Below, piece by piece: positions 21,091 through 34,300 of a DNA stretch of 64,000 nucleotides. The stretch covers positions 17,040,265 through 17,104,264 of the forward strand of contig NC_092573.1 in the NCBI RefSeq assembly GCF_037975245.1. The letters run 5' to 3'. A program made the position numbers and the translations under genes. Source of the stretch: Apostichopus japonicus. Lineage: Eukaryota > Echinodermata > Holothuroidea > Aspidochirotida > Stichopodidae. The notes beneath the pieces are model-generated. The model saw only the letters and a list, made by a program, of their open reading frames with translations, did not search any database and had not been told where the DNA came from. The stretch's first letter is position 1. Each line of letters begins with the position of its first letter.

Positions 21091-22696
21091 CAGTGGCATA
21101 GCTACTGGAGGGGGCCGAGGCCCCCCCATGAAATCAGCTGGCCCCCTCACTGGCCCCCCCCACTGGGAATGGGGTAAAAAAAATGGGGTAAAAAAAAAAA
21201 ACACTCATCAGTGTGATTCACTAATATTTTTTGTTTAATAATTTGGGAAATAGAGTTCACAATTTTCTCGTCTGCATTTGGCAGAATAAGAATAATGCAA
21301 TATCTGTTGTAATCATTGGAATGGTCACACAGCATGGCATGGCAATGGTCGATGCGACGATTGCGACCATACACCAAGAACCTTGTTGTGCTGCGCGATA
21401 TCGATATCTGCTGAAAATATGTTCAGTGCTTCCACCTAGCGCAACAATCTATCAAAAGATTGGCTCCATTTGTACTGAGCCGAGGTATCAGGTATTCATA
21501 TATTGCCTCGAGTCAAATGAATATATGTCATTGAATATTCCACAAAACAAACCGGGGGGGTCTTGGGGGGCTCAGCCCCCCAATGAAAAGTTGAGGGGGC
21601 AAATGCATGATAAGCCCCCCCCCCAATATTTACCAAGGCTCCGAAACGTGCATCTGCCCATTTTTCAATGCATACTTGTCGATCTGTCCAATGCACACGT
21701 ATACTATATAGGTGTAATAATTTTAGTAAATGCTAGACCACATTGTCACCCCAACCGCGTCCTCACGCCCCGTGAATTACCCATTTGTTGACATTAAGAA
21801 ATGCTTTCTGTTTTTTCTTATGACATTTATTTAATTATTGCATTTAATTGCAAGTAGTAATTTACTACACTCAAAAACGTCTTTGCGAGTACACTACGAG
21901 TAATAGCTACTCTCTTAAAACACCATCGAATGTACAAATTACAATGTTTTTACAGATTTTTACGTACAACCTGAGAAATTGCAGGCTTGAGACCCATATT
22001 TTAGGGCTAGGTATTCGCAGCATAAAACACTCGGGAAGTGCCGTTTCCGGCCATCTGGGGGTTTGAAAAACCCAAAATTTTCTTGTACGCTTCGCGCCAA
22101 CCAATGGCGGCGCTCCGCTTAGATAGTCTCCACACATTAGCCCCCCAATAATTTTCCCGTTCCGCCGCGCCTGCTCCAGGACCGTATCGTATCGTGGGTA
22201 TCGAGTGCGTCTGAAATACGAACGTACGTACGTACGTCTATGATGATATGCACTGTACTGTACTGATCACGCGTACGATAAATTTGATTCACAAATTACA
22301 GTCAGAATATGAGAAGATTTCGGAACTATTCAACATGCACGTACTGTAGAACGTCAGCCGCATCACCCGCATAAAACAGGCCTTGACACCTTGAAACGAC
22401 AAATGATGCCAACTTCCCTCAAGTTAAAAGTCTGGCTGAGTTGGCAAGGCCAGTCAGCATAAAAGAGAAAAAACTGTTTTTGCATTTCTGTCACCAAAGT
22501 TGCACATCTTTTTGGTTGCTATTGTGCCTCACAGGTGCCATCTCCTGCGATCTGGGGGTGCTGAAATCTCAAATTTTCTCTGTACGCTCCGCGCCAACCA
22601 AGGTGGCGCTCCGCTTAGATAGTAACCTCCGGCCCCCCCACAAGAAAGAACAGCCCCCCATGGCCCCCCACTCAAAAAATCCTAGCTACGCCACTG
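21091..22696. mobile_element. 1.6 kb hAT-type element with perfect 8 bp target duplication
   Basis: GTGGTAGC flanks both sides (21083-21090 and 22697-22704). The termini are inverted repeats: CAGTGGCATAGCTA at the left and CAGTGGCGTAGCTA read inward from the right, one mismatch in 14. CAG ends plus an 8 bp duplication fit the hAT superfamily. The interior has two copies of the dyad core (22030-22128 and 22530-22622) and G/C-run segments, suggesting another element nested inside. There is no transposase; the longest frame (21231-21791) has no conserved motif and is probably chance. Confidence 0.85.
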
Positions 22697-22704
22697 GTGG
22701 TAGC

Positions 22705-22999
22705 CCAGATGAGCTGTGCTTACGGTGGTGTTACACGGAAAAATTCCGTCATCATGATGCTAAATAAAGAAAATCATTAGGCCTATATTAATATTAATGT
22801 CACAAAACAAATAACACAGAACGCTCTCCACGGAATTTTCGAGCAAATATATGAAAAAGATTCGAGTAAGCTACTACATATTAATATATATATTTTTTTC
22901 TCCTCTTAGGCTGCCCAAATTTTTCAGGACTTTTGCCCGAATTTCTTGTCCTCTGGAAATTGGGGGGGCAGTCTGCCCCCCCCTGCCTCGTACGCCTAT
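22705..22999. mobile_element. Flanking hAT-like fragment ending in CCTCGTACGCCTATG
   Basis: The right end (22985-22999) is the inverted counterpart of the terminus at 20397. It is preceded by GGGGGGGCAGTCTGCCCCCCC, a G-run/C-run palindrome like those at other hAT ends here. Confidence 0.4.
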
Positions 23000-24650
23000 G
23001 TCTACGTTTCTTCCACGTTGTCGCGACGATTAAACAAAGGAAACATTTGTTTAACGAATCTTGCTTCCGGAGAAACGTTGTAGCGACGATTCGGCCGAAA
23101 AATATGGGGCGTAACAGCTGATGGCGAACCCGCTACAGTACTAAAGGGGTTACTCCCTATACTAAATCGGTTAGTCTCCTCAAAGCGTAGTGAAAGCATA
23201 AAAAACCACGCCTAATTCCATTGGAAACTAACGGGGATCACACATGGAAGCTATTAGAAGATCCTAAAGGGATTCTAATTTATTGTTCCCAGCATACCCT
23301 ACCAAATCGGTGTGCTAATCCAAATATTTCCAATTGTCCATCCCAGCTCAATGTAAATGTATTAGTGAACGATCTTTAAATAATTATCAATAAGCCCCTT
23401 TGATTTGTTTCACCAAATATCTACAGCTATCTGAACTACTATATTATGGAAATCACTTCCCATCTTAATTAATCCAATATTCCCATTAATGAACAACTAA
23501 TTAAACTATTTCGGTAATACGACATGTTCCGGTTATCTGATTGGTCCAATCTTTGGTGCCCAATTTGAATATGTGCCAGCCCATATATCATGACCTGGTG
23601 GGAATCCCATGTTCACCCCATTTGACACCAATACGGGTCAACGGTCCCATACACTAACCATGTGATACCCACATGAGTCAGAGGAATTAATGGCTTATGT
23701 GAATGAAATTCATACCCACCATGCTACTATAGTACTGGTAGTAATTCATTCACGCCTGCACAATGTAGTTTTCGTGAGGATATCGTTAACACTAGGCTTG
23801 GGCCTACACAGTCGACTGGGCCAGTGCCATATCTACTAACGGTCGATCATGAGTAATGGTGCGTGTCGCATTACTCACCATGAATTTCGGTAAGACTGAT
23901 AGTTCAATCTCCGGAAATGATCCAAGTTCGGAATGACTCCCTCGAAGCTGATGAGCTGAATGATTGGTCATCATGGAGATTCGAGACCACACAGACCAAT
24001 TATATATATATTTTTTTATGTAAATTTTTTTGACATCCAAAATCCCAGTAGGGGGTGACTGGGGGGGCAACAAGCTTGCCTGTCGACCCCACGCGCCCCC
24101 GTGGCTCATTTATGCAAATGGTAACACACCCCACACACACACAGGGAGTCCCTGATCTTACCCATACTACCCCTTACCACAGAAACAGAACCCATGATAT
24201 GAAGCCTCAACTAACTGAAACCAGAAAGCCAATGGGCTCATTGTGATTCCTTGCCAATTGAGATTATAATCCCAAGCTTTCGTCATTGTTGATAAAATTG
24301 ATCAGCAAGGTTCTTTCACTGGATGTGGACCTACCTACTTAATATGTTAACTTACAATATTAACAAGCTATTTTGAGCAAAAATCAACTCAAGCCATGCC
24401 CCCTAATAAATGTGCATAATATCACATTACATTATCATGTACCCACTATCAACCAACACCTTCAAACAAAGTATGATTCAATTCTGAAAATGTTTACATT
24501 TGCCCCTGTGACCTCAATAATATTCTTGAGATGAGCACCAAAATCAATGGGGCTCTTCTACTCACTATGGCACATCTATGTACCATAAAATGACAATATG
24601 GCTTCATGAACTCAAACCTTGCAAACAATGATAGTTCCTTGATATGAATT
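23000..24650. other. No recognised gene; small repeats only
   Basis: CGTTGTCGCGACGATT at about 23017 and CGTTGTAGCGACGATT at about 23077 form a 60 bp-spaced pair around a ~60 bp segment. CCCATAT/CCCATG words around 23575-23660 resemble those of 19530-19940. A G/C-run segment lies at about 24050-24110. Nothing else recognised. Confidence 0.5.
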
Positions 24651-24652
24651 TC

Positions 24653-26122
24653 ATCCAATGGACGTGGTAATCTGTACAGTAAATTTATTATTTGCATTGT
24701 AGGACCTAATATATATTATATGAGTACCAGTGTAGCATGAGGGGTACATAACTCAAATGTCATATAAATGTACCTGAACGTATCTAAGTTGCAGCCTAAA
24801 GTAGATGCCTTTATTGCTTTTAGAAGTCAAACAATAACTTTGACAGTGGTTTCTTACTTGGAATATGAAAATTCACCTATTGATGCTGTATTCTGGATAT
24901 ACCTTGTGGGGTACAGACAGTGAAATAAAATTTCCATTTGTGTCTCAAGAACTAAAACACTCTTCCTATCAAATTCTTTGATAAATTATAGGAATTTACA
25001 GCTCGGTAATCTGTACAGTATTAATTTATTATTCCCATTGTAGTACCTAATATATATGATATGAGTATCAGTGTAGCTGGGGGGGGGGGGGGCTGGGGGT
25101 ACATAACTGAAATGTGATATAAATGTACCTTTTCCATCTAAGTTGCAGCCTAAAAGTAGAAGTCAAACAATAATTATAATTATTGTTATATTTATAATAT
25201 AACTGAGGTTTTATACTGGAATATGAAAATTCACCTATTGATTCTGTATTCTGGTCATGTTGTATGAGTGTCAGGATACCTTGTCAGGTACAGAAAGTGA
25301 AATAAAACTTCAATTTGGCTCTCTAGAGCTAAAACCTGCTACGGAGCAAACAATGGAAGTTCCTTGATATGAATGCATCAAATTGAATGACAACGATAAT
25401 CTTTGCACCATCCTTGACTTCTATCGCATTTGGAATAAACATTTACTAAAAAGCCATGTGATATTTATTATTTTTTAGTTATCCCGTCTATAATCCATTA
25501 GTAACATCTGGTAAATTTCATTGTCGGTCTCTCCTTCTATGAAACAAACGAATGAAAAAATAATAATTGGGAGAATTCTTTCAATTTCTTCCAAATGGTA
25601 GCCTAACACCACACTAAGTCAATAGGGAAATGTAGCCTAACCATCTGTTTCGCTGAAACTGGGACTCAGTATAAGATATCCATGGAATACTTTCATTATT
25701 GCTTTTTTAACTTCCACCGTTTGGTAGCCTAACACCACACTAAATCAATGGAAATTCTTGCCTAACCATCGGTTTGCCAAAAAAAAAATTAAAAAATCAC
25801 ACTGACATTGGATTTGGGTAATAAATTAGGAACTGGATAGTACCAAAGGGTGGGTACCCGAGTGCCCAGATACCCTGTGAAAACACAAGAATTTTTGGAG
25901 TGACAGCTGTAATCTGTACAGTAAATTTATTAATTGCATTGCAGGACCTAATATATATTATGTGTTCCAGTGTAGCATGTGGAGTACGTAACACACATGT
26001 GATATAAATGAACGTATCTAATTTGTCAATTGGTCTCTCAAAAACTAAAACCTACCTAGCAAATTCTTTGATAAATTATTGAAATTTACAGCTTGGTAAT
26101 CTGTACAGTTACTTTATTATTC
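24653..26122 (+). repeat. Sat A / Sat B block
   Basis: About two full Sat A monomers (CTGTACAGT at about 24672 and 25010), a Sat B unit (~25380-25900) and two shortened Sat A monomers. The shortened form lacks ~165 bp between AACGTATCTAA and TTGTCAATTGG. The block ends in TTTATTATTCT, where the minisatellite begins. It includes a 14-G run at about 25079. Confidence 0.85.
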
Positions 26123-27333
26123 TGGCCATATAAAGCCAGATGTAACTGGATATAGAGTCAATCCAGATGCACATATTAAGTTCTATCTGGCCATATAAAG
26201 CCAGATATAACTTGAGATATGCATATAAAGGTTGATATGTCCATATAAAGCCAGATATAAATAGGATATGAGTACCATTGTAGCTGGGGGAGTTGGGTGG
26301 GGGGGGCCTTACTCAAATTCCATATCTGGTTTTATATCTGGCTATATCTGGATAGATAAAGTTTGATATGGCCATATAAAGCCAGATATATCTTGGTATA
26401 ATTGTATTCCAGATATCCATATCAAGTTTGATATGGCCATATAAAGCCAGATGTAACTGGATATAGAGTCAATCCAGATGTAACTGGATATAGAGTCAAT
26501 CCAGATGCACATATTAAGTTCTATCTGGCCATATAAAGCCAGATATAACTTGAGATATGCATATAAAGGTTGATATGTCCATATAAAGCCAGATAAACCT
26601 GGATATAGAGTCAATCCAGATACACATATTAAGTTTTATCTGGCCATATAAAGCCAGATATATCTTGATATAATTGTTAGCCAGATATCCATATCAAGTT
26701 TGATATGGCCATATAAAGCCAGATATAACTTGATATAATTGTAATCCAGATATGCATATAAAGTTTGATATGTCCATATAAAGCCAGATAAACCTGGATA
26801 TAGAGTCAATCCAGATATGCATATAAAGTTTGATATTGCCATATAAAGCCAGATATATCTTGATATAATTGTAAGACAGATATCCATATCAAGTTTGATA
26901 TGGCCATATAAAGCCAGATATATCTTGAAATAATTGTAATCCAGATATCCATATACATTTTGATATGGCCATGTAAAGCCAGATCTAACTGGATATAGAG
27001 TCAATCCAGATACACATATGAAGTTTTATCTGGCCATATAAAGCCAGATATATCTTGATATAATTGTTAGCCAGATATCCATATCAAGTTTGATATTGCC
27101 ATATAAAGCCAGATATATCTTGATATAATTTTAAGCCAGATATCCATATTAAGTTTAATATGGCCATATAAAGCCAGATATAACTGGATATAGAGTCAAT
27201 CCAGATAGGCAAATCAAGTTTTATCTGGCCTAATAAAGATATAAAGCCAGATATAACTGGACATAGAGTATATCCAGATATGCAGATAAAGTTCTATCTG
27301 GCCATATTAAGCCAGATATAACTGGATATACAT
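26123..27333 (+). repeat. ~65 bp AT-rich minisatellite (CCATATAAAGCCAGAT family)
   Basis: Around 18 units of ~65 bp, each with GGCCATATAAAGCCAGATAT followed by variants of an AACTTGATATAATTG or GGATATAGAGTCAATCC segment and a CATATCAAGTTTGATAT segment. A short Sat A piece (about 26262-26320, including AGTACCATTGTAGCTGGGGG) sits inside the array, so the minisatellite grew within a Sat A monomer. The period is not a multiple of 3 throughout, so the long minus-strand frames are not genes. Confidence 0.9.
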
Positions 27334-28808
27334 GTAAGACTGTATGCTCTTATTTAGTGTATTTTCATAGAGATTTACATTGCCCTATATTGTTGAATTT
27401 GTGGTACTGCACATATTTCAATGGTAAAGCACTTACAGTGCTCACTAAGTCAAAGGGGGTATAAATTGGCTACTTGATCTATCTGGGTTGCTAGGTAACC
27501 ACATGGTCATTAATGGAAAAAGGATGACTCAGAGGGTAATTAAGTGTGAACATGGAGGTAAAAACAGACCTCCATGGTGTGAAAACCTTCTTTGGAACAA
27601 AGGACATATGTGTATTGATACTCTGCGAGTGAGATAGGAAAAACAGTTTTCACATGGTAGGGGTAGAGAACAGAAGGAAATTTAATAGAAAGGATTGGTA
27701 CATTAAGGAAGGGTGATGGAGATTCGTAAAAAATAACCTATTGAGTTAGGACATTGGCAAAGGATTCTATAGTGAACTGAACAGTCAGAAGGAAGAATTT
27801 TTTTAAATTTTTTTTTCCAATTGGAACGGATGGAAACAACATATTTTGGGACTGAACTTCGATACTGAATGGAACATATATCGCCCTCCTGAAACTTATT
27901 TACTAAACCAAATATAATAAATAAAGGAATAGCACAATGCAATTTAGTATCAACCTCTACAGGACCACAGAAGAATAAAGAACTCAACCTTCAAGTATTA
28001 TTTTTGAACAGCGGTCATTTTATGACCATAGTAGTCGGATTAGGTAACAGCAAGGAGCTTTTTGAGTGATATGTTTGAGGCCAAAACTGCAGATTCTTAA
28101 GTCCAAGATAAGTTGATCTTTACCTCCAATTAAGCCCTGCTTTTTTTGGTCTAATTGTCTGGAGATGGGTTTTTTCAGACACAATTTGATATGATTTTGA
28201 AATCTCTTTCTAGTTGGAAGCATTGCGAGTCATAAATAAAACTATGTGTCACAAAAAAGTTATGTACACAATTGGGTTTGGAATGTGCTGGGAATAAAGT
28301 AATCTCAACTTTATGTCTTCGTCATTGTTTTGAAAATTGTGTCGATGAAAAGTACTCGCAGGCCTTGCAGAGACTGAAGACAGCCTAGAGACGGCAGAGT
28401 GATGGGCATTTTGTCATGAAGCAGTTTTTCAAGTGCCAATTTATTCGTGGAGCATTTTATCATGCCAGGATAGTTTATTCTCTTAACCATGTATTTTTGT
28501 TCTGACGGTCATATTGCCTCAATAATCGTTTGAACAGAAGACCCTTTTTTAATATTAGTTTTTATTTGTAAAGGCTTGGACATACTGTGGGTAAGGTGAA
28601 ACAAGAAAAAGAAAAATACCTGCTGATGGATCAAACAGGAAATGTAATTAATGGCCAGATAATTAAGCAGTAAATAAAGAGTTCCTTTATCTGCGCCATA
28701 TATTGCCCTTATTTGGTTTCAAATTATATTTCTTTACATCGCCAGATGAAATTCTAGCACAGATGAAGCCATTTTTTTAACTAGTTCAACCTGGATTTAT
28801 CATAATAT
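27334..28808. other. Unique sequence, nothing recognised
   Basis: No conserved protein motif, splice-bounded frame or repeat seen. Its position between two related minisatellites suggests it was once flanked by satellite on both sides. Confidence 0.5.
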
Positions 28809-29577
28809 GGGACAGTAATGGATTTGCCAAGGGCAATATATATGGATGTGTCATATATGAGCCAGATATGGATTTCTAAGTAATGGGCCAGATATGGATT
28901 TGCCATATATATGAGCCAAATATGGATTTCTCAGATATGGATCTGCCAGATATGGGTTTGCCATATATGGGCCAGATATGGATTTGTCATATATGGGCCA
29001 GATATGGATTTGCCATATATAAGCCATATATGGATCTGCTATATATGGGCCAGATATGGATTTGCCATATATGGGCCAGATATGGATTTGCCATATATGG
29101 TCCAGATATGGATTTGCCATATATGGACCATATCTGGTCCAGATAAAAAGTGACCCATATAAAGTTTTATCTGAGGCAGATATGGCCTTTATATTATATC
29201 AAGTTATATCTGCCCAATTCTTGATATGGCCAGATATAAATTCCATATATGGCACAGATATGGGCCAGATACAAATTAGCATATATGGGCCAGATATGGA
29301 TTGCCATATATGGGCCAGGTATGGATTTGTCATATATGGGCCAGATATGGATTTGCCATATATAAGCCATATATGGATCTGCTATATATGGGCCAGATAT
29401 GGATTTGCCATATATGGTCCAGATATGGATTTGCAGATTTGCAGATATGGCCTATATCTTATATCAAGTTATATCTGCCCAATTCTTGATATAGCCAGAT
29501 ATAAATTCCATATATGGCACAGATATGGGCCAGATACAAATTGCCATATATATGGGCCATATATGGAATTTGAGTAA
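28809..29577 (+). repeat. 26 bp minisatellite (CCAGATATGGATTTGCCAT family) with a 261 bp internal duplication
   Basis: A 26 bp unit (CCAGATATGGATTTG + CCATATATGGG) repeats exactly around 29049, 29075 and 29101. A longer segment, including AAGTTATATCTGCCCAATTC and ATGGCACAGATATGGGCC, occurs at ~29204 and again at ~29465, so part of the array was duplicated with a 261 bp period. It runs directly into Sat A at its right end. Confidence 0.9.
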
Positions 29578-29760
29578 GGGGGGGGGGGGGTACAGGTCTG
29601 AAATGTGATATGAATGTACCTTTTCCATCTAAGTTGCAGCTTAGAGTAGATGCCTTCATTGCTATTAGAAGTCAAACAATAATTATAACTGAGGTTTTAT
29701 ACTGGAATATGAAAATTCACCTATTGATGCTGTATTCTGGTCATGTTGTATGAGTGCCAG
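29578..29760 (+). repeat. Sat A partial monomer left of hAT copy 2
   Basis: Starts at a G-run followed by GTACAGGTCTGAAATG and continues with the standard landmarks to TGTATGAGTGCCAG. Its last 8 bases (29753-29760) are the hAT target duplication. Confidence 0.85.
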
Positions 29761-31332
29761 CATGGGCGGCGATCATGGGGGGGACGAGGGGGACATGTCC
29801 CCCCAATATTTTAGGTGGGGGGATTTAGTATCTAATATCCCCCCCAATATTTCATGGCATATTCCTTTTTTTTAGCATACTTTCTTATTTTTTTATGATA
29901 TCGCTAGTAATTTCAAAATAGAAAATGCTTAGATGCAACTTACAAGGACTGGGAAGTGCCATTTCAAACGATCTGGGAGGCATTTTGACCAAATTTTTCT
30001 TTCACGCTTCGCGCCAACTTATGGTGGCGCTACGCTTGGACAGTTTGCCTACAAGCTTCGCACCTCCCTTGGCAAATCCCTCGCAAGCCTGTCTAACCGT
30101 GTCACAATTTGTTACTATATATGACCAAAAGTTGTTTTTACTTTTTTTTTCGAAATGAATAGCTAGACGGACCGCATCCGTAATGAAATTTGGTTTGCCG
30201 ATGAAAAAGGAAAATAGGGCTGTAGCAACCATATTTAAAATATATATATATACATGGGCGGCGATCATGGGGGGGACGGGGGATATGTCCCCCAATATTT
30301 TAGGTGGGGAATATACGGTAGTATCTATATAGTAACTAATATCTCCCCAATATTTGGTGGCATAATTTGTTTGTGTGGCTATAAATAGAAAATAATGCGT
30401 GAGATTATTTATCCAAATCATATTTGGCGGTGGCTAAAACTTCATCCAACACATGCTGCATGAGGTAAATGACTCTTCGTGGTCGTTTCTGTGACCTGTG
30501 ACCGTATAGCATGTTGTCACTCATGATTATTATCATTATGTCTGTAGGCCCTACATATCTTGTGTATGAGTGTAAGTACGTACAATCACACATATGATCC
30601 ACATCGATATGGGTTCACTGGGTTTCCAATTGGCCAGTTTCCTACAAGCTGGCGCGTAGCCGGGGGGCGAAGGGTGGAAACCGCCCCCCCCTCGAGCATG
30701 CTTTTTGGGTATTTTGTATATGATATCGAAGTTTTATATAGCCGTTATAAGAGGTTATAATATTTGTACACCAATAAATTAACTGTGTCTGAATTTTCAA
30801 AAATTCCTTCACCAACATTCTTCATCATACTTCCCTCTACTCGTGCAATTTTGACCGGTCTGTTAGGGGTTGAAGGGGTTTTTTCTATATTGGTTGTCCA
30901 TAGATGAAATTTTGTGCAAAATTATGGGTATGTTTTGAATTTATTATCCAAATTCGGAACAAATAATGGTCTTAAAACCTTGAAAAGTGTGGCTGACGGG
31001 TATTGTGGGGCATTACGTAGATTTACCTACAAAAACAATGATCCACAGGAGATGCGATGAGGTTGAACATGATGTGTGACTAGTGACAATCTTGAAAAAG
31101 GTTATGAATGAAAAAAACTACTGGGAAAAGCTTGGTTCTCAGGCAAAAGTGTATATCTGGTTGGTCATTTTCAAGCCAGAGAAGTGCCATTTCCATTGAT
31201 CTGGGGGTTATCAAAACCAAAAATTTTCTTGTACGCTGCACGCCAACCAATGGTGGCGCTCCGCTTAGATAGTAATACGCCTGCACCCAGGCAAATGTCC
31301 CCCCCAATATTTGAAACAGATCGCCGCCCCTG
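29761..31332 (+). mobile_element. Non-autonomous hAT-type transposon (copy 2) inside Sat A
   Basis: A 1572 bp element with perfect 8 bp flanks AGTGCCAG (29753-29760, 31333-31340). The terminal inverted repeats are CATGGGCGGCGATC at the left and CAGGGGCGGCGATC read inward from the right (13/14). It aligns with copy 1 (1480-3028) over its length, including the internal second 5' terminus (30253, after a TA-rich run), the core repeats at 29944-30043 and 31178-31273, and a terminus-like G-run block near 30655. No transposase frame is present. It sits at the same position of the Sat A monomer as copy 1. Confidence 0.85.
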
Positions 31333-34300
31333 AGTGCCAGGATACCTTTCAGGGTACAGACAGTGAAATGAAATTTCAATTTACCTCTCAAGAACTAAAA
31401 CCTTCTACCGAGCAAACATTGGAAGTTCCTTGATATGAATTCATCAAATTGAATGACAACGGTAATCTTTGCACCATCCTCGATTTTGCATAAACGTTTA
31501 GTAAAATGGTAGCCTAACACCACACTAAGTCAATGGGGAAATGTAGCCTTACCATCTGTTTATTCACTGAAACTGGGACTCAGTGATAAGATATCCATGA
31601 AATACTTTCATTATTGCTGTTAACTTACACAGTATGGGGCCTGACCCCACACCAAATCAATGTAAATTCTTGCCTAATCATCGGTTTGTCCCAAAAAACA
31701 AAACAAAAATCACACTTAGCATTGGAATCGGGTAATAAATTAGGAACTGCATAGTACCATAGGGTGGGTATCCGGGTACCTAGATACCCTGTGAAAACAC
31801 TAATGAATTCATGGAGTGACAGCGGTAATCTGTACAGTAAATTTATTATTTGCATTGCAGGAACTAATATATATTATGTGTTCCAGTGTAGCATGTGGGT
31901 TACATAACACAAATGTGATATCAAAATACCTGAACGTATCTAATTTGTCAATTGGTCTCTCAAGAACTAAAACCTTCTACCTAGCAAATGCTTTGATAAA
32001 TTATTGAAATTTACAGCTTGGTAATCTGTACAGTAACTTTATTATTCTCATTGTAGGATCTAATAAATAGGATATGAGTACCATTGTAGCTGGGGGGATT
32101 TGGGGGGGGGGTACAGAACTGATGTGATATGAATGTACCTTTTCCATCTAAGTTGCACCCTAAAGTAGATGCCTTCATTGCTATTAGAAGTCAAACAATA
32201 ATTATAACTGAGGTTTTATACTGGAATATGAAAATTCACCTATTAATGCTGTATTCTATTCATGTTGTATGAGTGCCAGGATACCTTGTCAGGTACAGAC
32301 AGTGAAATGAAATTTCAATTTGCCTCTCAAGAACTAAAACCTTCTACCTAGCAAATTCTTTGATAAATTATTGAAATTTACAGCTTGGTAATATGTACAA
32401 TAACTTTATTATTCTCATTGTAGGATATAATAAATAGGATATGAGTATCATTGTAGCTGGTGGATTTGGGGGGGGGCAGAACTGAAATGTGATATGAATG
32501 TACCTTTTCCATCTAAGTTGCAGCCTAAAGTAGATGCCTTCATGCTATTAGAAGTCAAACAATAATTATAACTGAGGTTTTATATTGGAATATGAAAATT
32601 CACCTATTGATGCTGTATTCTGTTCATGTTGTATGAGTGCCAGGATACCTTGTCAGGTACAGACAGTGAAATGAAATTTCAATTTGCCTCTCAAGAACTA
32701 AAACCTTCTACCGAGCAAACAATGGAAGTTCCTTGATATGAATTCATCAAATTGAATGACAACGGTAATCTTTGCACCATCCTCGATTTTGATCGCATTT
32801 GGAATAAACGTTTAGTAAAATGGTAGCCTAACACCACACTAAGTCAATGGGGAAATGTAGCCTTACCATCTGTTTATTCACTGAAACTGGGACTCAGTGA
32901 TAAGATATCCATGAAATACTTTCATTATTGCTGTTAACTTCCACCATATGGTAGCCTAACACCACACTAAGTCAATTGGAAATTCTTGCCTAACCATCGG
33001 TTTGCCAATAAAAAATTAAAAAATCACATTGACATTGGATTTGGGTAATAAATTAGGAACTCCATAGTACCATAGGGTGGGTACCCGGGTACCCAGATAC
33101 CCTGTGAAAACACTAATGAATTCATGGAGTGACAGCGGTAATCTGTACAGTAAATTTATTATTTGCATTGCAGGACCTAATATATATTATGAGTTCCAGT
33201 GTAGAATGTGGGGTACATAACACAAAAATTTGATATAAATATACCTGAACGCATCTAAGTTGTCAATTGATCTCTCAAGAAATGAAACCTTCTACCTAGT
33301 AAATTCTTAGTTAAATTATTGGAATTTAAAGCTTGGTAATCTGTACAGTGGCTTTATTATTCTCATTGTAGGATCTAATATCAATTGGATATGAGTACCA
33401 TTGTAGCTGGGGGGAGTTGGGTGGCGGGGGGGGGGGGTACAGAACTGAAATGTGATATGAATGTACCTTTTCCATCTAAGTTGCAGCCTAAAGTAGATGC
33501 ATTCATGCTATTAAAAGTCAAACAATAATTATAACTGAGGTTTTATACTGGAATATGAAAATTCACCTATTGATGCTGTATTCTGTTCATGTTGTATGAG
33601 TGCCAGGATACCTTGTCAGGTACAGACAGCAAAATGAAATTTCAATTTGCCTCTCAAGAACTAAAACCTTCTACCGAGCAAACAATGGAAGTTCCTTGAT
33701 ATGAATTCATCAAATTGAATGACAACGGTAATCTTTGCACCATCCTCGATTTTGATCGCATTTGGAATAAACGTTTAGTAAAATGGTAGCCTAACACCAC
33801 ACTAAGTCAATGGGGAAATGTAGCCTAACCATCTGTTTATTCGCTGAAACTAGGACTCAGTTATAAGATACCCATGGAATACTTTCATTATTGCTGTTAA
33901 CTTCCACAGTATGGTGGCCTGAACCCACACTAAATCGATGTGATTTCTTGCCTAACCATCCGTTTGTCCCAAAAAACAAAACAAAAATCACACTTAGCAT
34001 TGGATTTGGGTAATAAATTAGGAACTGCATAGTACCATGTAGGGTGGGTACCCAGATACCCTGTGAAAACACTAATGAATTCATGGAATGACAGCGGTAA
34101 TCTGTACAGTAAATTTATTATTTGCATTGCAGGACCTAATATATATTATCTGTTCCAGTGTAGCATGTGGGGTACATAACACAAATGTGATATCAAAATA
34201 CCTGAACGTATCTAATTTGTCAATTTGTCTCTCAAGAACTAAAACCTTCTACCTAGCAAATTCTTTGATAAATTATTGGAATTAACAGCTTGGTAATCTG

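Noticed and set aside
21231-21791. 186-residue frame inside the 1.6 kb hAT-type element
   Set aside because: No hAT transposase motif, crosses G/C-run blocks typical of element ends, and composition looks random.
20396-22999. A single large hAT element with CATAGGCGTACG ends enclosing the 21091-22696 element
   Set aside because: The inverted ends match, but the adjacent 8 bp (CGTTGCTC on the left, TCTACGTT on the right) do not, so it was left as fragments.
26342-27004. Minus-strand frames with repeated YIWLYMAI-type peptides
   Set aside because: Produced by the ~65 bp minisatellite; no start context or conservation beyond the repeat.
28851-29577. Frames with repeated DLPYMGQIW-type peptides
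   Set aside because: 26 bp minisatellite read through. 26 is not a multiple of 3 and overlapping frames exist on both strands.
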